Below, piece after piece: positions 9,706 through 19,027 of a stretch of DNA of 64,000 nt. The translations under genes were made by a program, and so were the position numbers. The notes under the pieces were generated by a model. It was not told the origin of the DNA. It worked only from the letters and a program-made list of their open reading frames with translations, and searched no databases. The DNA is from REEB76 sp963774895 (lineage in GTDB: Bacteria; Pseudomonadota; Gammaproteobacteria; Natronospirales; REEB76): NCBI GenBank assembly GCA_963774895.1, contig CAVZGN010000001.1, positions 434,001 through 498,000 of the forward strand. Reading direction: 5' to 3'. Every line of letters begins with the position of its first letter. The stretch's first letter is position 1.

Positions 9706-9734
9706 AAAAAAAGCCCCGCTGTGCGGGGCTTTTT
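9706..9734. terminator. Bidirectional intrinsic terminator
   Basis: AGCCCCGC (9712-9719) and GCGGGGCT (9723-9730) form an 8-bp stem with a 3-base loop, flanked by an A-run on the left and a T-run on the right. It sits between the ends of two convergent genes (RND permease and the BaxI protein) and can terminate both. Confidence 0.9.
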
Positions 9735-9751
9735 GTTGGTTGTCTGATACC

Positions 9752-10537
9752 TCAGCGCCGGGTATTGCCCAGCAGCCGCAGGATCTCCAGATACAGCCAT
9801 ACCAGGGTCACCATCAGGGCGAAAGCGCCGTACCATTCCATGTAGCGGGGCGCACCGGCCGTGGCCTGTTTGGAGATCATGTCGAAATCCATTATCAGGT
9901 TGAGAGCGGCGACGGCTACGATAAACAGGCTGATGCCGATGGACAGGCCGCTGTGGCCGAACAGCATGCTGGTATCCACATGGAACATACTCACGATCCA
10001 GGTGAGGGCGTAGAAGATGAGTATGCCGAAGGTGGCGGCCGCCACGATACGGTAAAAGAACGGCGTAGCCTTGATGACGCCGGTGCGGTACAGGATCAGC
10101 ATGCCCAAGGCCACCGCCATGGTGAGTCCGACCGCCTGGATCACGATACCGGGATAGGCGGCATTGAAGAGCGCGGAGATTCCACCCACCGCGAAACCTT
10201 CGGCGATCGCATACAGTGGTGCCGTGATCGGTGCCCAGGTGGGCTTGAACGCGGTCGCCAGACCGAACACCAGACCACCGATGACGCCGCCGATCACATA
10301 GGGCATTACCGCTGCGGTGTTGAATACCGCCGGCGTAGTGGCGGTTGCGGGCGCAAAACCTGAGAATGCCTGTGACCAGCACCAGGCGGCGGTGATCATC
10401 AGCAACACCAACATGATCAGGCTCTTGCCGATGGTGCCGTTGAGCGTCATGCGCTCGCCTGTGACGACGCCGGGGTTCAGGAAAGCCTTGGCCCTCAGGG
10501 CTGGGTTGCCGGTCTTCTGGGGGAGATTCATGGGCAT
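9752..10537 (-). CDS. Bax inhibitor-1/YccA-like membrane protein
   Basis: A 261-residue protein with a short soluble N-terminus (NPALRAKAFLNPGVVTGERMTLNG, the family entry motif) and about seven hydrophobic segments from residue 37 on. The C-terminal part carries the acidic helix FDMISKQATAGAPRYMEWYGAF typical of this branch. Family knowledge: BaxI_1-type proteins are inner-membrane proteins related to Bax inhibitor-1 calcium-leak channels; bacterial roles are poorly defined. ATG at 10537 is chosen, with AAGG nine bases upstream; an in-frame ATG two codons later is possible. It is a single gene, convergent with the RND operon and sharing its terminator. Confidence 0.88.
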   Translation of the reverse strand: MPMNLPQKTGNPALRAKAFLNPGVVTGERMTLNGTIGKSLIMLVLLMITAAWCWSQAFSGFAPATATTPAVFNTAAVMPYVIGGVIGGLVFGLATAFKPTWAPITAPLYAIAEGFAVGGISALFNAAYPGIVIQAVGLTMAVALGMLILYRTGVIKATPFFYRIVAAATFGILIFYALTWIVSMFHVDTSMLFGHSGLSIGISLFIVAVAALNLIMDFDMISKQATAGAPRYMEWYGAFALMVTLVWLYLEILRLLGNTRR

Positions 10538-10657
10538 GTTGATTTACCTTTATTTTCACTGAATTGGGATAGGACCACTTACCGATATCGCAGCCGCGAG
10601 TCCAGTGGCGGCGCCGGGGTAAACTGTGAGACTCATTATATATGGGGATGTTCCCGC

Positions 10658-13366
10658 GTGACGCAACGCCTGTGGCATGAAAACCAGATTTTGAAGGCGC
10701 TGGCGGCGGGCGCCACCGTGGTCGCGGCCAGCGAGCGGCTGGCGCGCAGCCTGCGTCTGGCGCACGCGGACGCGGCGTGTGCGCGCGGCGTCCGGGTGTG
10801 GGAACGCCCAGCGGTGCTGACCTGGTCAGCATTCCTCCACGATCAATATTCACGCGTTGAAGCACTTGCCCTGCAGCCGGGTCCGCGGCTGCTGGCAACG
10901 CATCAGGCGGAGGCCCTGTGGGAGACCGTGATCCGCACGGACCCGGGTAGTCCGGCTCTGCTGCAGCCGGCGGCCACGGCGCGGGCCGCTGCATCTGCAT
11001 GGGAGGCATGCCGGGCCTATGGCATCTCGCTCGCGCAATTGGACGAGGAAAACACCGGCGACGACCCGCGTCAGTTCGCTCTGTGGGCGCGTGCCTACGT
11101 GGCTCGCTGCGAAGCAGACAAGCTTCTGGAGCCTGGGCAGCTGCCAGACTATCTGACAGACAGATTCAAGGCGGGCGAGGCCACACCACCGAAACATTGT
11201 CTGTACATCGGTTTCCAGGAGTTCACGCCACAACAACAGCGTTTTTTGGATGCATTGCGCGCGGCCGGCGGTGAGGTGGAACAGTTGCCGGTCTCCGGTG
11301 AACGTGACAACCGACGGCGGCGCATCGTGTGTGACGATGCGCAGGCGGAGATTATGGCGGCGGCGCGCTGGGCACGGGCGCTGCTGGAATCCTCGCCGGG
11401 ACTGCGTATCGGCATCGTTGTCCGAGATTTGAGCGAACAGCGGCAAGCGTTCGCGCGCAGCCTCGACCAGATCCTGTGTCCCGGTGTGCGGCCGGCGGAT
11501 TTCACCGCGCGTCCCTATAACTTATCGGCCGGTCATGCGCTCGTGGATTGCCCGCTGGTGAGTGATGCGTTGATCGTGCTGCAATGCCTGCGCTGGCGTT
11601 TGCCGTTCGCACAGGCGAGCCGCCTGCTGCGCTCGCCGTTCCTGTCGGGCGCTGATACGGAGTCGGCGGCGCGCGCGCGCCTGGAAATTAGATTGCGGGT
11701 TGCCAACCTGGATCAGGTGGGCCTCAACCGGTTGCTGGCCTTGGCACAAAAAGGTGGAGAGGCCAACGTATTCAGATCGATGCTAGAAGCAGTGTTGCAA
11801 CTCCAGCGAACTACGCCCGGGCGGCAACTGCCGAGTGAGTGGTCGAAGACTTTCGGTGCGCTACTCAAGACCTGCGGCTGGCCGGGAGAGCGCACACCCG
11901 ACACCGATGAGTATCAGGCGGTGCAGGCCTTGCGCGAATCGCTGAGTGAGTTCGCGCAGCTGGATGCGGTGCTGCCCGCTATCGACGCCGAGGATGCGCT
12001 TACGCGTTTTATGCGGCTGGTCGCGCGGCGCGAATTCCAGCCGGGCGGCGCGGATGTGCCGCTGCAGGTGTTGGGCATACCGGAGAGCGCCGGTTTGCAG
12101 TTCGACCATTTGTGGATCATGGGCCTGACCGAAGATGTGTGGCCGCCGAGTCCGCGCCCCGACCCATTCATCCCCTGGACCCTCCAGCAGCGTCACCGCT
12201 TGCCGCACGCCAGCGCCGCGCGTGAACTGGCGTATGCCGAGCAGGTCACGCAACGGCTGCTAGAGAGTGCTGCTGATGTGATCGTAAGCACGCCGGAGCG
12301 CGATGCGGATACGGAATTGCGCCATAGTCCGCTGCTGGCAGATATCGAAGAATTCGTACTTGCGGATCTGCCACAGAGTTCCGTGCGAGACTGGCGCCAG
12401 CAACTGCAACAGGAAGCATCGACCGCCCTGTCTGAATTCATCGACGACCGGGGTCCGCCGATAGTGGAGACTGGCAGCATCGCCGGCGGCACCCAGCTGC
12501 TGCAGGCCCAGGCGGCCTGTCCTTTCCGCGCCTTCTCTATATATAGGTTGGGCGCCCGGGAACTGGCCACGCCTTCGCCCGGACTCAATCCGAAGGAGCG
12601 GGGCTCTCTGCTCCATGAAGTCCTGGCACGTCTATGGATTCAACTCAAAGATCATGCCACCCTCACGGCCTTGCCGGCCGGCGAACGTCTGCGATGCATC
12701 GAAGACAGCATCGCCCCGACGATCGACAAGTTCGCAGCGCGCAATCCTGAAGTGTTCACGCCGAATTTCCGGCGGCTGGAACAGGAACGCCTGACACGAT
12801 TGATCGCGGCCTGGCTCGAGATCGAAGCCGCGCGCGCCGCGTTCAGCGTTGAGCAGTCTGAGCAAGAGCACAGCGTCACGCTTGGGCGGCTCAGGCTCGA
12901 CACCCGGATGGACCGCATCGACCGGTTGCCGGACGGCAGGCGCGCACTCATCGATTACAAGAGCGGCGCGGCCGATCCGCGCGACTGGCTGGGTGAGCGG
13001 CCCGATGCACCGCAACTGCCCATCTACGTGGTGTCCGACTTGAAAACGCCAGCCGCAGTGTTGTTCGCACAGCTGCTCACCGGTGATCTAGCTTTTCGCG
13101 GGTTCGCCGAACAGGGTGGGCTTGTGCCGGGGGTGGCTGCCTACGGCACCGCGCGCAAGCAAGCTGTAGACCCGCAAGATTGGCCCGCGTTGCTGGAGCA
13201 CTGGCGTACCGCGGTCACCGCACTGGCGGAAGAATTCGTGCAGGGGGAGGCGCGCGTTGACCCCAAATACCAGGGTGATACGTGCCGCTACTGCCATCTG
13301 CAAGCGCTGTGTCGTATCCATGAGCGCGATGGCCTGAGCATGGAGAACGCTGATGCAGAAGAGTGA
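10658..13366 (+). CDS. AddB/RecB-like PD-(D/E)XK nuclease, DNA repair protein
   Basis: A 902-residue protein starting at GTG. The long N-terminal part is an inactivated helicase-like region. The C-terminal 290 residues hold a RecB-type nuclease core with D752/D755 and D766-Y-K768 (IDYKSG). Cys621 (AACPFRAFS) together with Cys876, Cys879 and Cys885 (CRYCHLQALC) gives the C...CX2CX5C arrangement that holds an iron-sulfur cluster in AddB nucleases. Family knowledge: AddAB process double-strand breaks for recombination. The next gene is an AddA-like helicase-nuclease overlapping by 14 bases, as expected for a translationally coupled complex. Lengths and organisation match the proteobacterial AddB-like 'probable DNA repair protein' family. 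Confidence 0.9.
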   Translation: MTQRLWHENQILKALAAGATVVAASERLARSLRLAHADAACARGVRVWERPAVLTWSAFLHDQYSRVEALALQPGPRLLATHQAEALWETVIRTDPGSPALLQPAATARAAASAWEACRAYGISLAQLDEENTGDDPRQFALWARAYVARCEADKLLEPGQLPDYLTDRFKAGEATPPKHCLYIGFQEFTPQQQRFLDALRAAGGEVEQLPVSGERDNRRRRIVCDDAQAEIMAAARWARALLESSPGLRIGIVVRDLSEQRQAFARSLDQILCPGVRPADFTARPYNLSAGHALVDCPLVSDALIVLQCLRWRLPFAQASRLLRSPFLSGADTESAARARLEIRLRVANLDQVGLNRLLALAQKGGEANVFRSMLEAVLQLQRTTPGRQLPSEWSKTFGALLKTCGWPGERTPDTDEYQAVQALRESLSEFAQLDAVLPAIDAEDALTRFMRLVARREFQPGGADVPLQVLGIPESAGLQFDHLWIMGLTEDVWPPSPRPDPFIPWTLQQRHRLPHASAARELAYAEQVTQRLLESAADVIVSTPERDADTELRHSPLLADIEEFVLADLPQSSVRDWRQQLQQEASTALSEFIDDRGPPIVETGSIAGGTQLLQAQAACPFRAFSIYRLGARELATPSPGLNPKERGSLLHEVLARLWIQLKDHATLTALPAGERLRCIEDSIAPTIDKFAARNPEVFTPNFRRLEQERLTRLIAAWLEIEAARAAFSVEQSEQEHSVTLGRLRLDTRMDRIDRLPDGRRALIDYKSGAADPRDWLGERPDAPQLPIYVVSDLKTPAAVLFAQLLTGDLAFRGFAEQGGLVPGVAAYGTARKQAVDPQDWPALLEHWRTAVTALAEEFVQGEARVDPKYQGDTCRYCHLQALCRIHERDGLSMENADAEE

Positions 13367-16300
13367 ACAGGCCCCGGCGGATGCCGCGGTGCGCGCCCGC
13401 GCCCTGGATGCGCGCCAGTCGTTCATCGTGCAGGCGCCGGCCGGCTCCGGCAAGACCGAACTCCTGACCCAGCGGTTCCTGACGCTGCTGGCGGTGGTGG
13501 ATGAGCCGGAAGAGATCCTGGCCATCACCTTCACCAAGAAAGCCGCCGGCGAGATGCGCATGCGCGTGGCGCGCGCGCTGGAACTGGATGAAGCGCCGGC
13601 GCCGGCGGCAGCGCACCAGCGGCACACCTGGGAACTGGCGCAGCGCGCGCGTGCCCGCGACCGGCAGCGCGGCTGGAACATCGCACGCCATCCGGCGCGT
13701 CTGCGCATCCAGACCATCGATTCCCTGAACGCCGAGCTCACCCGGCGCATGCCGCTGCTGTCGAAGTTCGGCACGCAGCCGGGTATCGCCGAACGCCCTG
13801 AAACACTGTACCTGGAAGCCGCGCGCCGCACGCTCGCTCAACTGGAGGAGGGTGAGCCGCAGCAGGCCCAGGCCGTGAGCGCCTTGCTGGTGCATCTGGA
13901 CAACGATCTGCCCAAGGTGATGCAGCTGATCGCCGACATGCTGCCGCGCCGCGACCAATGGCTACGGCACACACAGAAGCGGTCCGAAGCTGCCAGGCGT
14001 GAGGATCTGGAACGCGCCCTGCGGGAAGAACTGCGCGCGGCGCTGGCAGAATTGCTGGCAGCCATACCCGATGATTGCCGCAAACCATCGGCAGAACTGA
14101 CGGGTAAAGCAGCCGCTTGCTTGCGCCTTCAGGCTGCCGCCTCGGAGATCATCGCCTGTGCAGAGCTCGTGACTCTGCCCGGCAACGACCCGCAGGACCT
14201 GCCGGCCTGGCGCGGCATCGCCGAGCTGTTTTTGACCAAGGATGGCGATTGGCGCAAACAGATCAACGCGCGGCAGGGTTTCCCGCCGGAGAGTCGTGAC
14301 GACAAGACCCGCGTGCATGAACTGTTGCGGCGTTTCCGCCAATCCGAATCCCTGCGTGTCCTGCTGGCAGGTGCACGCACTTTGCCCGAACCCCGTTACG
14401 CGGAGAATCAATGGCAAATTCTGGATGCGCTGTTGAGTCTGCTGCCGCTGGCCGTAGCGCAGTTGCAACTGGTGTTCATAGAGCACGGCGAGGTGGATTA
14501 CGCCGAAGTGTCATTGCGCGCCCTGCAGGCACTCGGCACCGTGGACGAACCCACTGACCTGAACCTGTCTCTCGATTACCGGCTACGGCACATCCTGGTG
14601 GATGAGTTCCAGGATACCTCGGTGAACCAGACCAAGCTGCTCTCGTTGCTTACTGCCGGCTGGCAGGTTGATGACGGCCGCACCCTGTTTCTGGTGGGCG
14701 ATCCCATGCAGTCCATCTACCGTTTCCGCGAAGCGGAGGTCGGTCTGTTCCTGCGCGCCCGGCTGCAAGGCATTGGCGGGTTGCATCTCGTTGCGCTCAC
14801 GCTGACTGCGAATTTCCGTTCCCAGGCCGGGCTGGTGCAGTGGTTTAACAATGCATTCCAGCAATTGTTTCCGCCCCAGGAAAACATCGCCAGTGGCGCC
14901 GTGCCATACGCAGAGACCACCGCACAATACGTTGCATTGGAAGGCGAGGCGGTCAGCCTGCATACGCTGCTGCGAAAAGATCCCGTGGAAGAGGCGCAAC
15001 AGGTGGCCGCCGTCATCGCCGCGGCACGCAAGCAGCGTAAGGAGGTGCGCATCGCGGTGCTGACGCGTGCCCGCGCACATCTGGCCGCCATCGTGCGCCG
15101 CCTGCGTTCGCAAGACATCCCGTTCCGCGCCGTGGAATTGGAGAACCTGGGCGAACGGCCGGTGGTGCAGGACCTGCTGGCACTCACCCAGGCGCTGCTG
15201 CATCCGGCGGACCGCACGGCCTGGCTGGCGGTACTGCGCGCACCCTGGTGCGGACTCAGCCTGACAGCGCTGCATGGGCTGGCGGGCAATGATGTCAACG
15301 TGACGATTCCTGAGCGTTTACGCGATGAAGGGCTCATGGACAGTCTCCAGTCGCAGGTGGCCGGCACGCGTTTCATGCCGGTGCGCGCGATCCTGCTGGA
15401 AGCGCTCGCCGCAAGGCGCCGCGGCAGTCTGCGGGAACAGGTGGAGCGGGTCTGGCTGCTACTGGGAGCACCGGCCACTCTGAGATCGGTCGAAGACCTG
15501 GCGGACGCGGAAGCCTACCTGGAATTGCTGGACGCACTGGGTGACGGCGGCGAGCTGCGGGATGGCGCGGAACTGGATACCGCGCTCACCGAATTGTTCG
15601 CCCGGCCGGATCCGCGCGCCGATGAATCGCTGCAGCTCATGACCATGCACAAGGCCAAGGGACTGGAGTTCGATGTGGTGATCGTGCCCGGCTTGGGATC
15701 CATACCGCGACGGCGCGACCAACCGCTGCTCACCTGGCTGGAACGCCCGCGGCCCGCGGGCGACAACGACCTGCTGCTGGCGCCGCTGGAACCCAAGGGC
15801 GACGACAAAGATCCCATCTATCAGTTTGTCCTCTCACTCAAGGATGAGCAGGAGCATCTGGAAATGGCGCGCCTGCTGTACGTGGCGGCCACGCGGGCGC
15901 GGGAAAGGCTGCATCTGTTCGGTCACGTGACCGTGAAGGAGAAAGATGGGGTACGCAGTCTTGCGGAGCCGCGCAAGGAGTCGCTGCTGGGCTTGCTGTG
16001 GCCGGTGGTGAAGGGCGGCTTCGAAGCGGCGCTGCACAGGCAGGAGTCGATGGCGCCAGTGGTGGCGGAACCACGCCCGGTGTCCGGGCCGCTGCGGCGT
16101 CTGCGTCCGGAGTGGCGGATGCCGGAGCCGGAAAGCGGCTGGATCTTGCCGGGCGCGGCGCAGACCCTGGCGGCGGAAGAAGAGATGCTGGCCTTCGAAT
16201 GGGTCGGGGATACCCTGCGGCATGTGGGCACGGTGGTGCACCGTCTGCTGCAGCGCATCGCCGCGGATGGACACACGCAGTGGGATGAAGCGCGCGTGCG

Positions 16301-16742
16301 CACTCTGATGCCGCTCATCCGGCATTGGCTGAAACAATTGGGCGTCGTGGATAAGGAACTGGATTCTGCTGCCAAGGATGTGTCGCAGGCGGTGACCGAG
16401 ACCCTGGCGGACAAACGCGGCCGCTGGATACTGGATAACTCGCATGCGCAAGCGCGCTCCGAATACGCATTGAACTATTTCGACGGACAGCGCCTGGATA
16501 CAAAAATCACCGACCGCACGTTCGTGGACACGGACGGCACCCGCTGGATCGTGGACTACAAGACCAGCCGGCATCGCGGCGGCGATGTGGAAGTGTTCCT
16601 GGCGCGTGAACAGGCACGTTACCGCGGGCAGCTGGAGACCTATGCGCGGCTGATGCGCGGCCTGGAACAGCGGCGTGTTAAAGTGGGCCTGTACTTCCCG
16701 CTGTTGCGGCGCTTCGTGGAATGGGAACCCGCCTATGGCTGA
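13353..16742 (+). CDS. AddA-like UvrD helicase/nuclease (ATP-dependent exonuclease)
   Basis: A 1129-residue protein. Walker A APAGSGKT spans residues 28-35; FTKKAAGEMR gives motif Ia; DEFQD at 417-421 is Walker B/motif II; GDPMQSIYRFREAE is motif III; TMHKAKGLEFDVVIVPGL, from about residue 764, is motif V; VAATRARERL is motif VI. The C-terminus has a RecB-type nuclease core with VDYKTS (D1068, K1070). Family knowledge: a superfamily 1 helicase that unwinds DNA ends and cuts strands, working with the AddB-like partner encoded just before it. It overlaps the 5'-nucleotidase gene by 8 bases. Confidence 0.93.
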   Translation: MQKSEQAPADAAVRARALDARQSFIVQAPAGSGKTELLTQRFLTLLAVVDEPEEILAITFTKKAAGEMRMRVARALELDEAPAPAAAHQRHTWELAQRARARDRQRGWNIARHPARLRIQTIDSLNAELTRRMPLLSKFGTQPGIAERPETLYLEAARRTLAQLEEGEPQQAQAVSALLVHLDNDLPKVMQLIADMLPRRDQWLRHTQKRSEAARREDLERALREELRAALAELLAAIPDDCRKPSAELTGKAAACLRLQAAASEIIACAELVTLPGNDPQDLPAWRGIAELFLTKDGDWRKQINARQGFPPESRDDKTRVHELLRRFRQSESLRVLLAGARTLPEPRYAENQWQILDALLSLLPLAVAQLQLVFIEHGEVDYAEVSLRALQALGTVDEPTDLNLSLDYRLRHILVDEFQDTSVNQTKLLSLLTAGWQVDDGRTLFLVGDPMQSIYRFREAEVGLFLRARLQGIGGLHLVALTLTANFRSQAGLVQWFNNAFQQLFPPQENIASGAVPYAETTAQYVALEGEAVSLHTLLRKDPVEEAQQVAAVIAAARKQRKEVRIAVLTRARAHLAAIVRRLRSQDIPFRAVELENLGERPVVQDLLALTQALLHPADRTAWLAVLRAPWCGLSLTALHGLAGNDVNVTIPERLRDEGLMDSLQSQVAGTRFMPVRAILLEALAARRRGSLREQVERVWLLLGAPATLRSVEDLADAEAYLELLDALGDGGELRDGAELDTALTELFARPDPRADESLQLMTMHKAKGLEFDVVIVPGLGSIPRRRDQPLLTWLERPRPAGDNDLLLAPLEPKGDDKDPIYQFVLSLKDEQEHLEMARLLYVAATRARERLHLFGHVTVKEKDGVRSLAEPRKESLLGLLWPVVKGGFEAALHRQESMAPVVAEPRPVSGPLRRLRPEWRMPEPESGWILPGAAQTLAAEEEMLAFEWVGDTLRHVGTVVHRLLQRIAADGHTQWDEARVRTLMPLIRHWLKQLGVVDKELDSAAKDVSQAVTETLADKRGRWILDNSHAQARSEYALNYFDGQRLDTKITDRTFVDTDGTRWIVDYKTSRHRGGDVEVFLAREQARYRGQLETYARLMRGLEQRRVKVGLYFPLLRRFVEWEPAYG

Positions 16743-17631
16743 AACTCTGGCGCATTGTCTGGTGGTGGCGATTTCCTCGCGGGCGCTATTCGATCTCGAA
16801 GAAAGTCATCGCATCTTCACCCAGCAGGGACTCGAAGCGTATGCCCGCTATCAGATCGAACATGAAGACGACCTCCTGGAACCTGGTGTGGCGTTCACGC
16901 TGGTGAAGAAACTGCTGCATCTGAATATCTCGGGCCAGGACCAGCGCGTGGAAGTGATCCTGCTATCCCACAACAGCGCCGACACCGGTCTGCGCATCTT
17001 TAATTCCATCCAGTATTACCAGATGAATATCACGCGCGCGGCCTTCACCAACGGCGCGGCGCCCTGGCGTTATGTGGAACCCTTCAGCGCCGACCTGTTC
17101 CTGTCGGCCGAACCCAAGGACGTGGTGGCGGCGCTGGATGCGGGCCGGGCGGCGGCTGCCATCGTGCCGTCACGCGCCGAGAGTGAGGTATCCGAGCAAT
17201 TGCGCATTGCCTTCGACGGCGATGCGGTATTGTTCTCGGACGAGGCTGAACGCGTCTATCAGGAGCAGGGGTTGGCGGCTTTCGCCGCGAGCGAGAAGGC
17301 CCAGGCACACGCACCCTTGAGCGGCGGCCCCTTCAAGAATTTCCTGGCGGCGCTGCACCGCATCCAGGCGGACTATCCCATGGACCAATCGCCGATCCGC
17401 ACCGCGCTGGTGACCGCGCGCTCGGCGCCGGCCCACGAACGCGCGATCCGCACGCTGCGCGCCTGGAATATACGGATAGACGAGGCGCTGTTTCTAGGCG
17501 GCCTGCCCAAAGGCGCATTCCTCAAGACTTTCGGCGCGGATATCTTCTTCGATGACCAGAAGGGCCACGTGGAAGCCGCCGCCGGCTATGTGACCACCGG
17601 CCATGTGCCGCATGGCGTCACCAACAAATAA
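16735..17631 (+). CDS. Cytosolic 5'-nucleotidase (NT5C1-like family)
   Basis: A 298-residue protein beginning MAETLAHCLVVAISSRALFDLEESHRIF, the conserved opening of this bacterial family (DLEES). It continues with YQIEHEDDLLEPGVAF, LLSHNSADTGLRIFNSI (a nucleotide-binding Ser/Asn-rich loop), the AVLFSDEAERV-like acidic motif (VLFSDEAERVY) and a C-terminal FGADIFFDDQKGHVEAA. Family knowledge: HAD-like phosphatases that hydrolyse nucleoside monophosphates to nucleosides. The ATG at 16735 was chosen over an upstream start because the longer reading merely continues inside the helicase gene and the family begins here. It overlaps addA by 8 bases; a nucleotide-salvage job after DNA degradation is plausible but inferred. 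Confidence 0.87.
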   Translation: MAETLAHCLVVAISSRALFDLEESHRIFTQQGLEAYARYQIEHEDDLLEPGVAFTLVKKLLHLNISGQDQRVEVILLSHNSADTGLRIFNSIQYYQMNITRAAFTNGAAPWRYVEPFSADLFLSAEPKDVVAALDAGRAAAAIVPSRAESEVSEQLRIAFDGDAVLFSDEAERVYQEQGLAAFAASEKAQAHAPLSGGPFKNFLAALHRIQADYPMDQSPIRTALVTARSAPAHERAIRTLRAWNIRIDEALFLGGLPKGAFLKTFGADIFFDDQKGHVEAAAGYVTTGHVPHGVTNK

Positions 17632-17648
17632 TGACTTCACAGGTGCTT

Positions 17649-17704
17649 AATGACTACTTATACCCTTCTCCCCTGGTGGGAGAGGGTGAGGGGGGGTAGT
17701 CATT
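17649..17704. repeat. REP-like palindromic element
   Basis: An outer perfect 9-bp inverted repeat (AATGACTAC at 17649, GTAGTCATT ending 17704) encloses an inner hairpin built on TCTCCC-CTGGT-GGGAGA and a G-rich arm. The core resembles the widespread proteobacterial repeat CCCTCTCCC...GGGAGAGGG..GAGGGG. It lies just after a gene end, the usual place for REPs. Confidence 0.7.
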
Positions 17705-17757
17705 TTGATAATCACACTTACTCATTTAATTAATAAAACTATCAGTAATATAACGTT

Positions 17758-18798
17758 ATGAACGAACTCGACAGTTGGCAGGAAGAACAGCAATCGGCGC
17801 ATCTGTATCGGGTAATCGCCGACTGTGAGCCCAAGCCGGAACTGCGCACCCTGTTCGTGAAACTGGCGGAAGCCGCCGAAGCGCAGTCAAGGTATTGGGC
17901 GCAGCTTGCGACTGGCAAGGGCGCGACAGTGCCGGCGCACTTTCATCCGGCGTTGCGCGCGCGCCTGGTGGCGCAGTTAGTGAGACTCATGGGACCGCAT
18001 CGTCTGTTGCCGATCCTGGCGGCTATGAAAGTGCGCGGACTGTCGGTGTACACCGGCGCCACGGCGAGTGGTCACGACGCGCCCGTAGCCGGCTGTCAGG
18101 AATCACGCCACCGGCATCTGGCCGGCGGCGGCAGTTTCCGTGCCTCGGTGTTCGGCGTGAACGACGGGCTGGTGTCGAACGCCAGCCTTATGCTGGGCGT
18201 GGCCGGCGCGGCCTTCAATAGCCACGTGATCCTGCTGGCTGGCATCGCCGGCCTGCTGGCGGGCGCGGCTTCCATGGCCGCCGGTGAGTACGTGTCCATG
18301 CGTTCCCAGCGGGAGATGTTCGAATACCAGATCGGCCTGGAGCGAGACGAACTGGCCGCCTATCCGGAGGAGGAGGCCGAGGAACTGGCGCTCATCTATG
18401 AAGCGCGCGGTGTGGCGCCTGGCGAGGCACGGCATCTCGCCGATACTTTAACCCGCGATCCTACGCGCGCACTGGACACGCTGGCGCGCGAGGAACTGGG
18501 ACTCAATCCTAAGGAATTGGGCTCCGCCTGGGGCGCGGCTATCTCATCGTTCGTCGCCTTCGCCCTGGGAGCATTGATCCCCTTGATCCCGTTCTTCTGG
18601 CCGCAACCACGGCACGGCATCTACTGGTCCATCGGTTTGACAGCGGTAGTGCTGTTCGCCACCGGCGCCACCGTCAGCCTGTTTACCGGCCGCGGCCTTT
18701 TGTGGAGCGCGCTGCGCATGGTGTTGATCGGCGCGCTGGCCGCCGGCGCTACGTTCCTAGTGGGGCACTTGTTTGGAGTAGCACTGGGTTCGGCTTAA
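17758..18798 (+). CDS. Ferritin-like domain fused to VIT1/CCC1 membrane transporter (MbfA-like)
   Basis: A 346-residue protein with two parts. Residues 1-130 are a helical ferritin/rubrerythrin-like domain with spaced acidic helices (DSWQEEQQSAHLYRVIAD, LFVKLAEAAEAQSRYW). Residues about 130-346 are a VIT1 domain: SFRASVFGVNDGLVSNASLMLGVAGA (the family signature), AAGEYVSMRSQREMFEYQ, an acidic loop with EEEAEELALIYEARGV, and three C-terminal helices. Family knowledge: VIT1/CCC1 proteins move Fe2+ or Mn2+, and MbfA-type fusions bind iron in the cytoplasmic ferritin domain and export it. No good ribosome site is seen before the ATG. The upstream 126 bases hold the REP-like repeat and an A+T-rich stretch that probably contains the promoter. 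Confidence 0.88.
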   Translation: MNELDSWQEEQQSAHLYRVIADCEPKPELRTLFVKLAEAAEAQSRYWAQLATGKGATVPAHFHPALRARLVAQLVRLMGPHRLLPILAAMKVRGLSVYTGATASGHDAPVAGCQESRHRHLAGGGSFRASVFGVNDGLVSNASLMLGVAGAAFNSHVILLAGIAGLLAGAASMAAGEYVSMRSQREMFEYQIGLERDELAAYPEEEAEELALIYEARGVAPGEARHLADTLTRDPTRALDTLAREELGLNPKELGSAWGAAISSFVAFALGALIPLIPFFWPQPRHGIYWSIGLTAVVLFATGATVSLFTGRGLLWSALRMVLIGALAAGATFLVGHLFGVALGSA

Positions 18799-18816
18799 CC
18801 GCAAATTCAATGGAGT

Positions 18817-18991
18817 CAGACTCGATTGATTGATGAGCTATTGCTAGTGTAGACCCGGATATTAGCCAGGGAGTGGCTGTGATGGCGCGATTACCACGAT
18901 TTGTATTGCCTGGACACCCGCAGCTGTCATCCAGCGAGGAAATAATCGGCAGAGTGTTCTTGTGATGCTAACACGGTATCAATCGAGTCTG
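18817..18991. mobile_element. Decayed RAYT (REP-associated transposase) element with terminal inverted repeats
   Basis: CAGACTCGATTGAT at 18817-18830 recurs in inverse orientation at 18978-18991 (14 of 14). Just inside is the opening of a RAYT-type transposase gene. The element is only about 175 bases, so it is an internally deleted, MITE-like relic. It lies between the ferritin-VIT1 gene and higA. Confidence 0.65.
18882..18965 (+). pseudogene. N-terminal stump of a RAYT/Y1 transposase
   Basis: A 27-codon reading beginning MARLPRFVLPGHPQ, which is the conserved start of REP-associated tyrosine transposases (normally followed by HVIQRGNNR and about 200 more residues). After residue 14 the match is lost and a stop follows. 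The catalytic HUH and Tyr motifs are missing, so it cannot be active. Confidence 0.7.
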
Positions 18992-18997
18992 TCCCCT

Positions 18998-19012
18998 ATT
19001 ATCATTATCATT
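18998..19012. promoter_or_regulatory. Fur-box-like sequence upstream of higA
   Basis: ATTATCATTATCATT (complement AATGATAATGATAAT) consists of tandem GATAAT-type hexamers, the building block of Fur operators. It lies four bases before the higA Shine-Dalgarno. An iron response of higA is inferred only from this match. Confidence 0.4.
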
Positions 19013-19027
19013 CTAGGAGAAAGAATT

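Noticed and set aside
18800..19027. A HigB toxin gene upstream of higA
   Set aside because: The interval reads only as a RAYT relic and inverted repeats; no frame resembles HigB.
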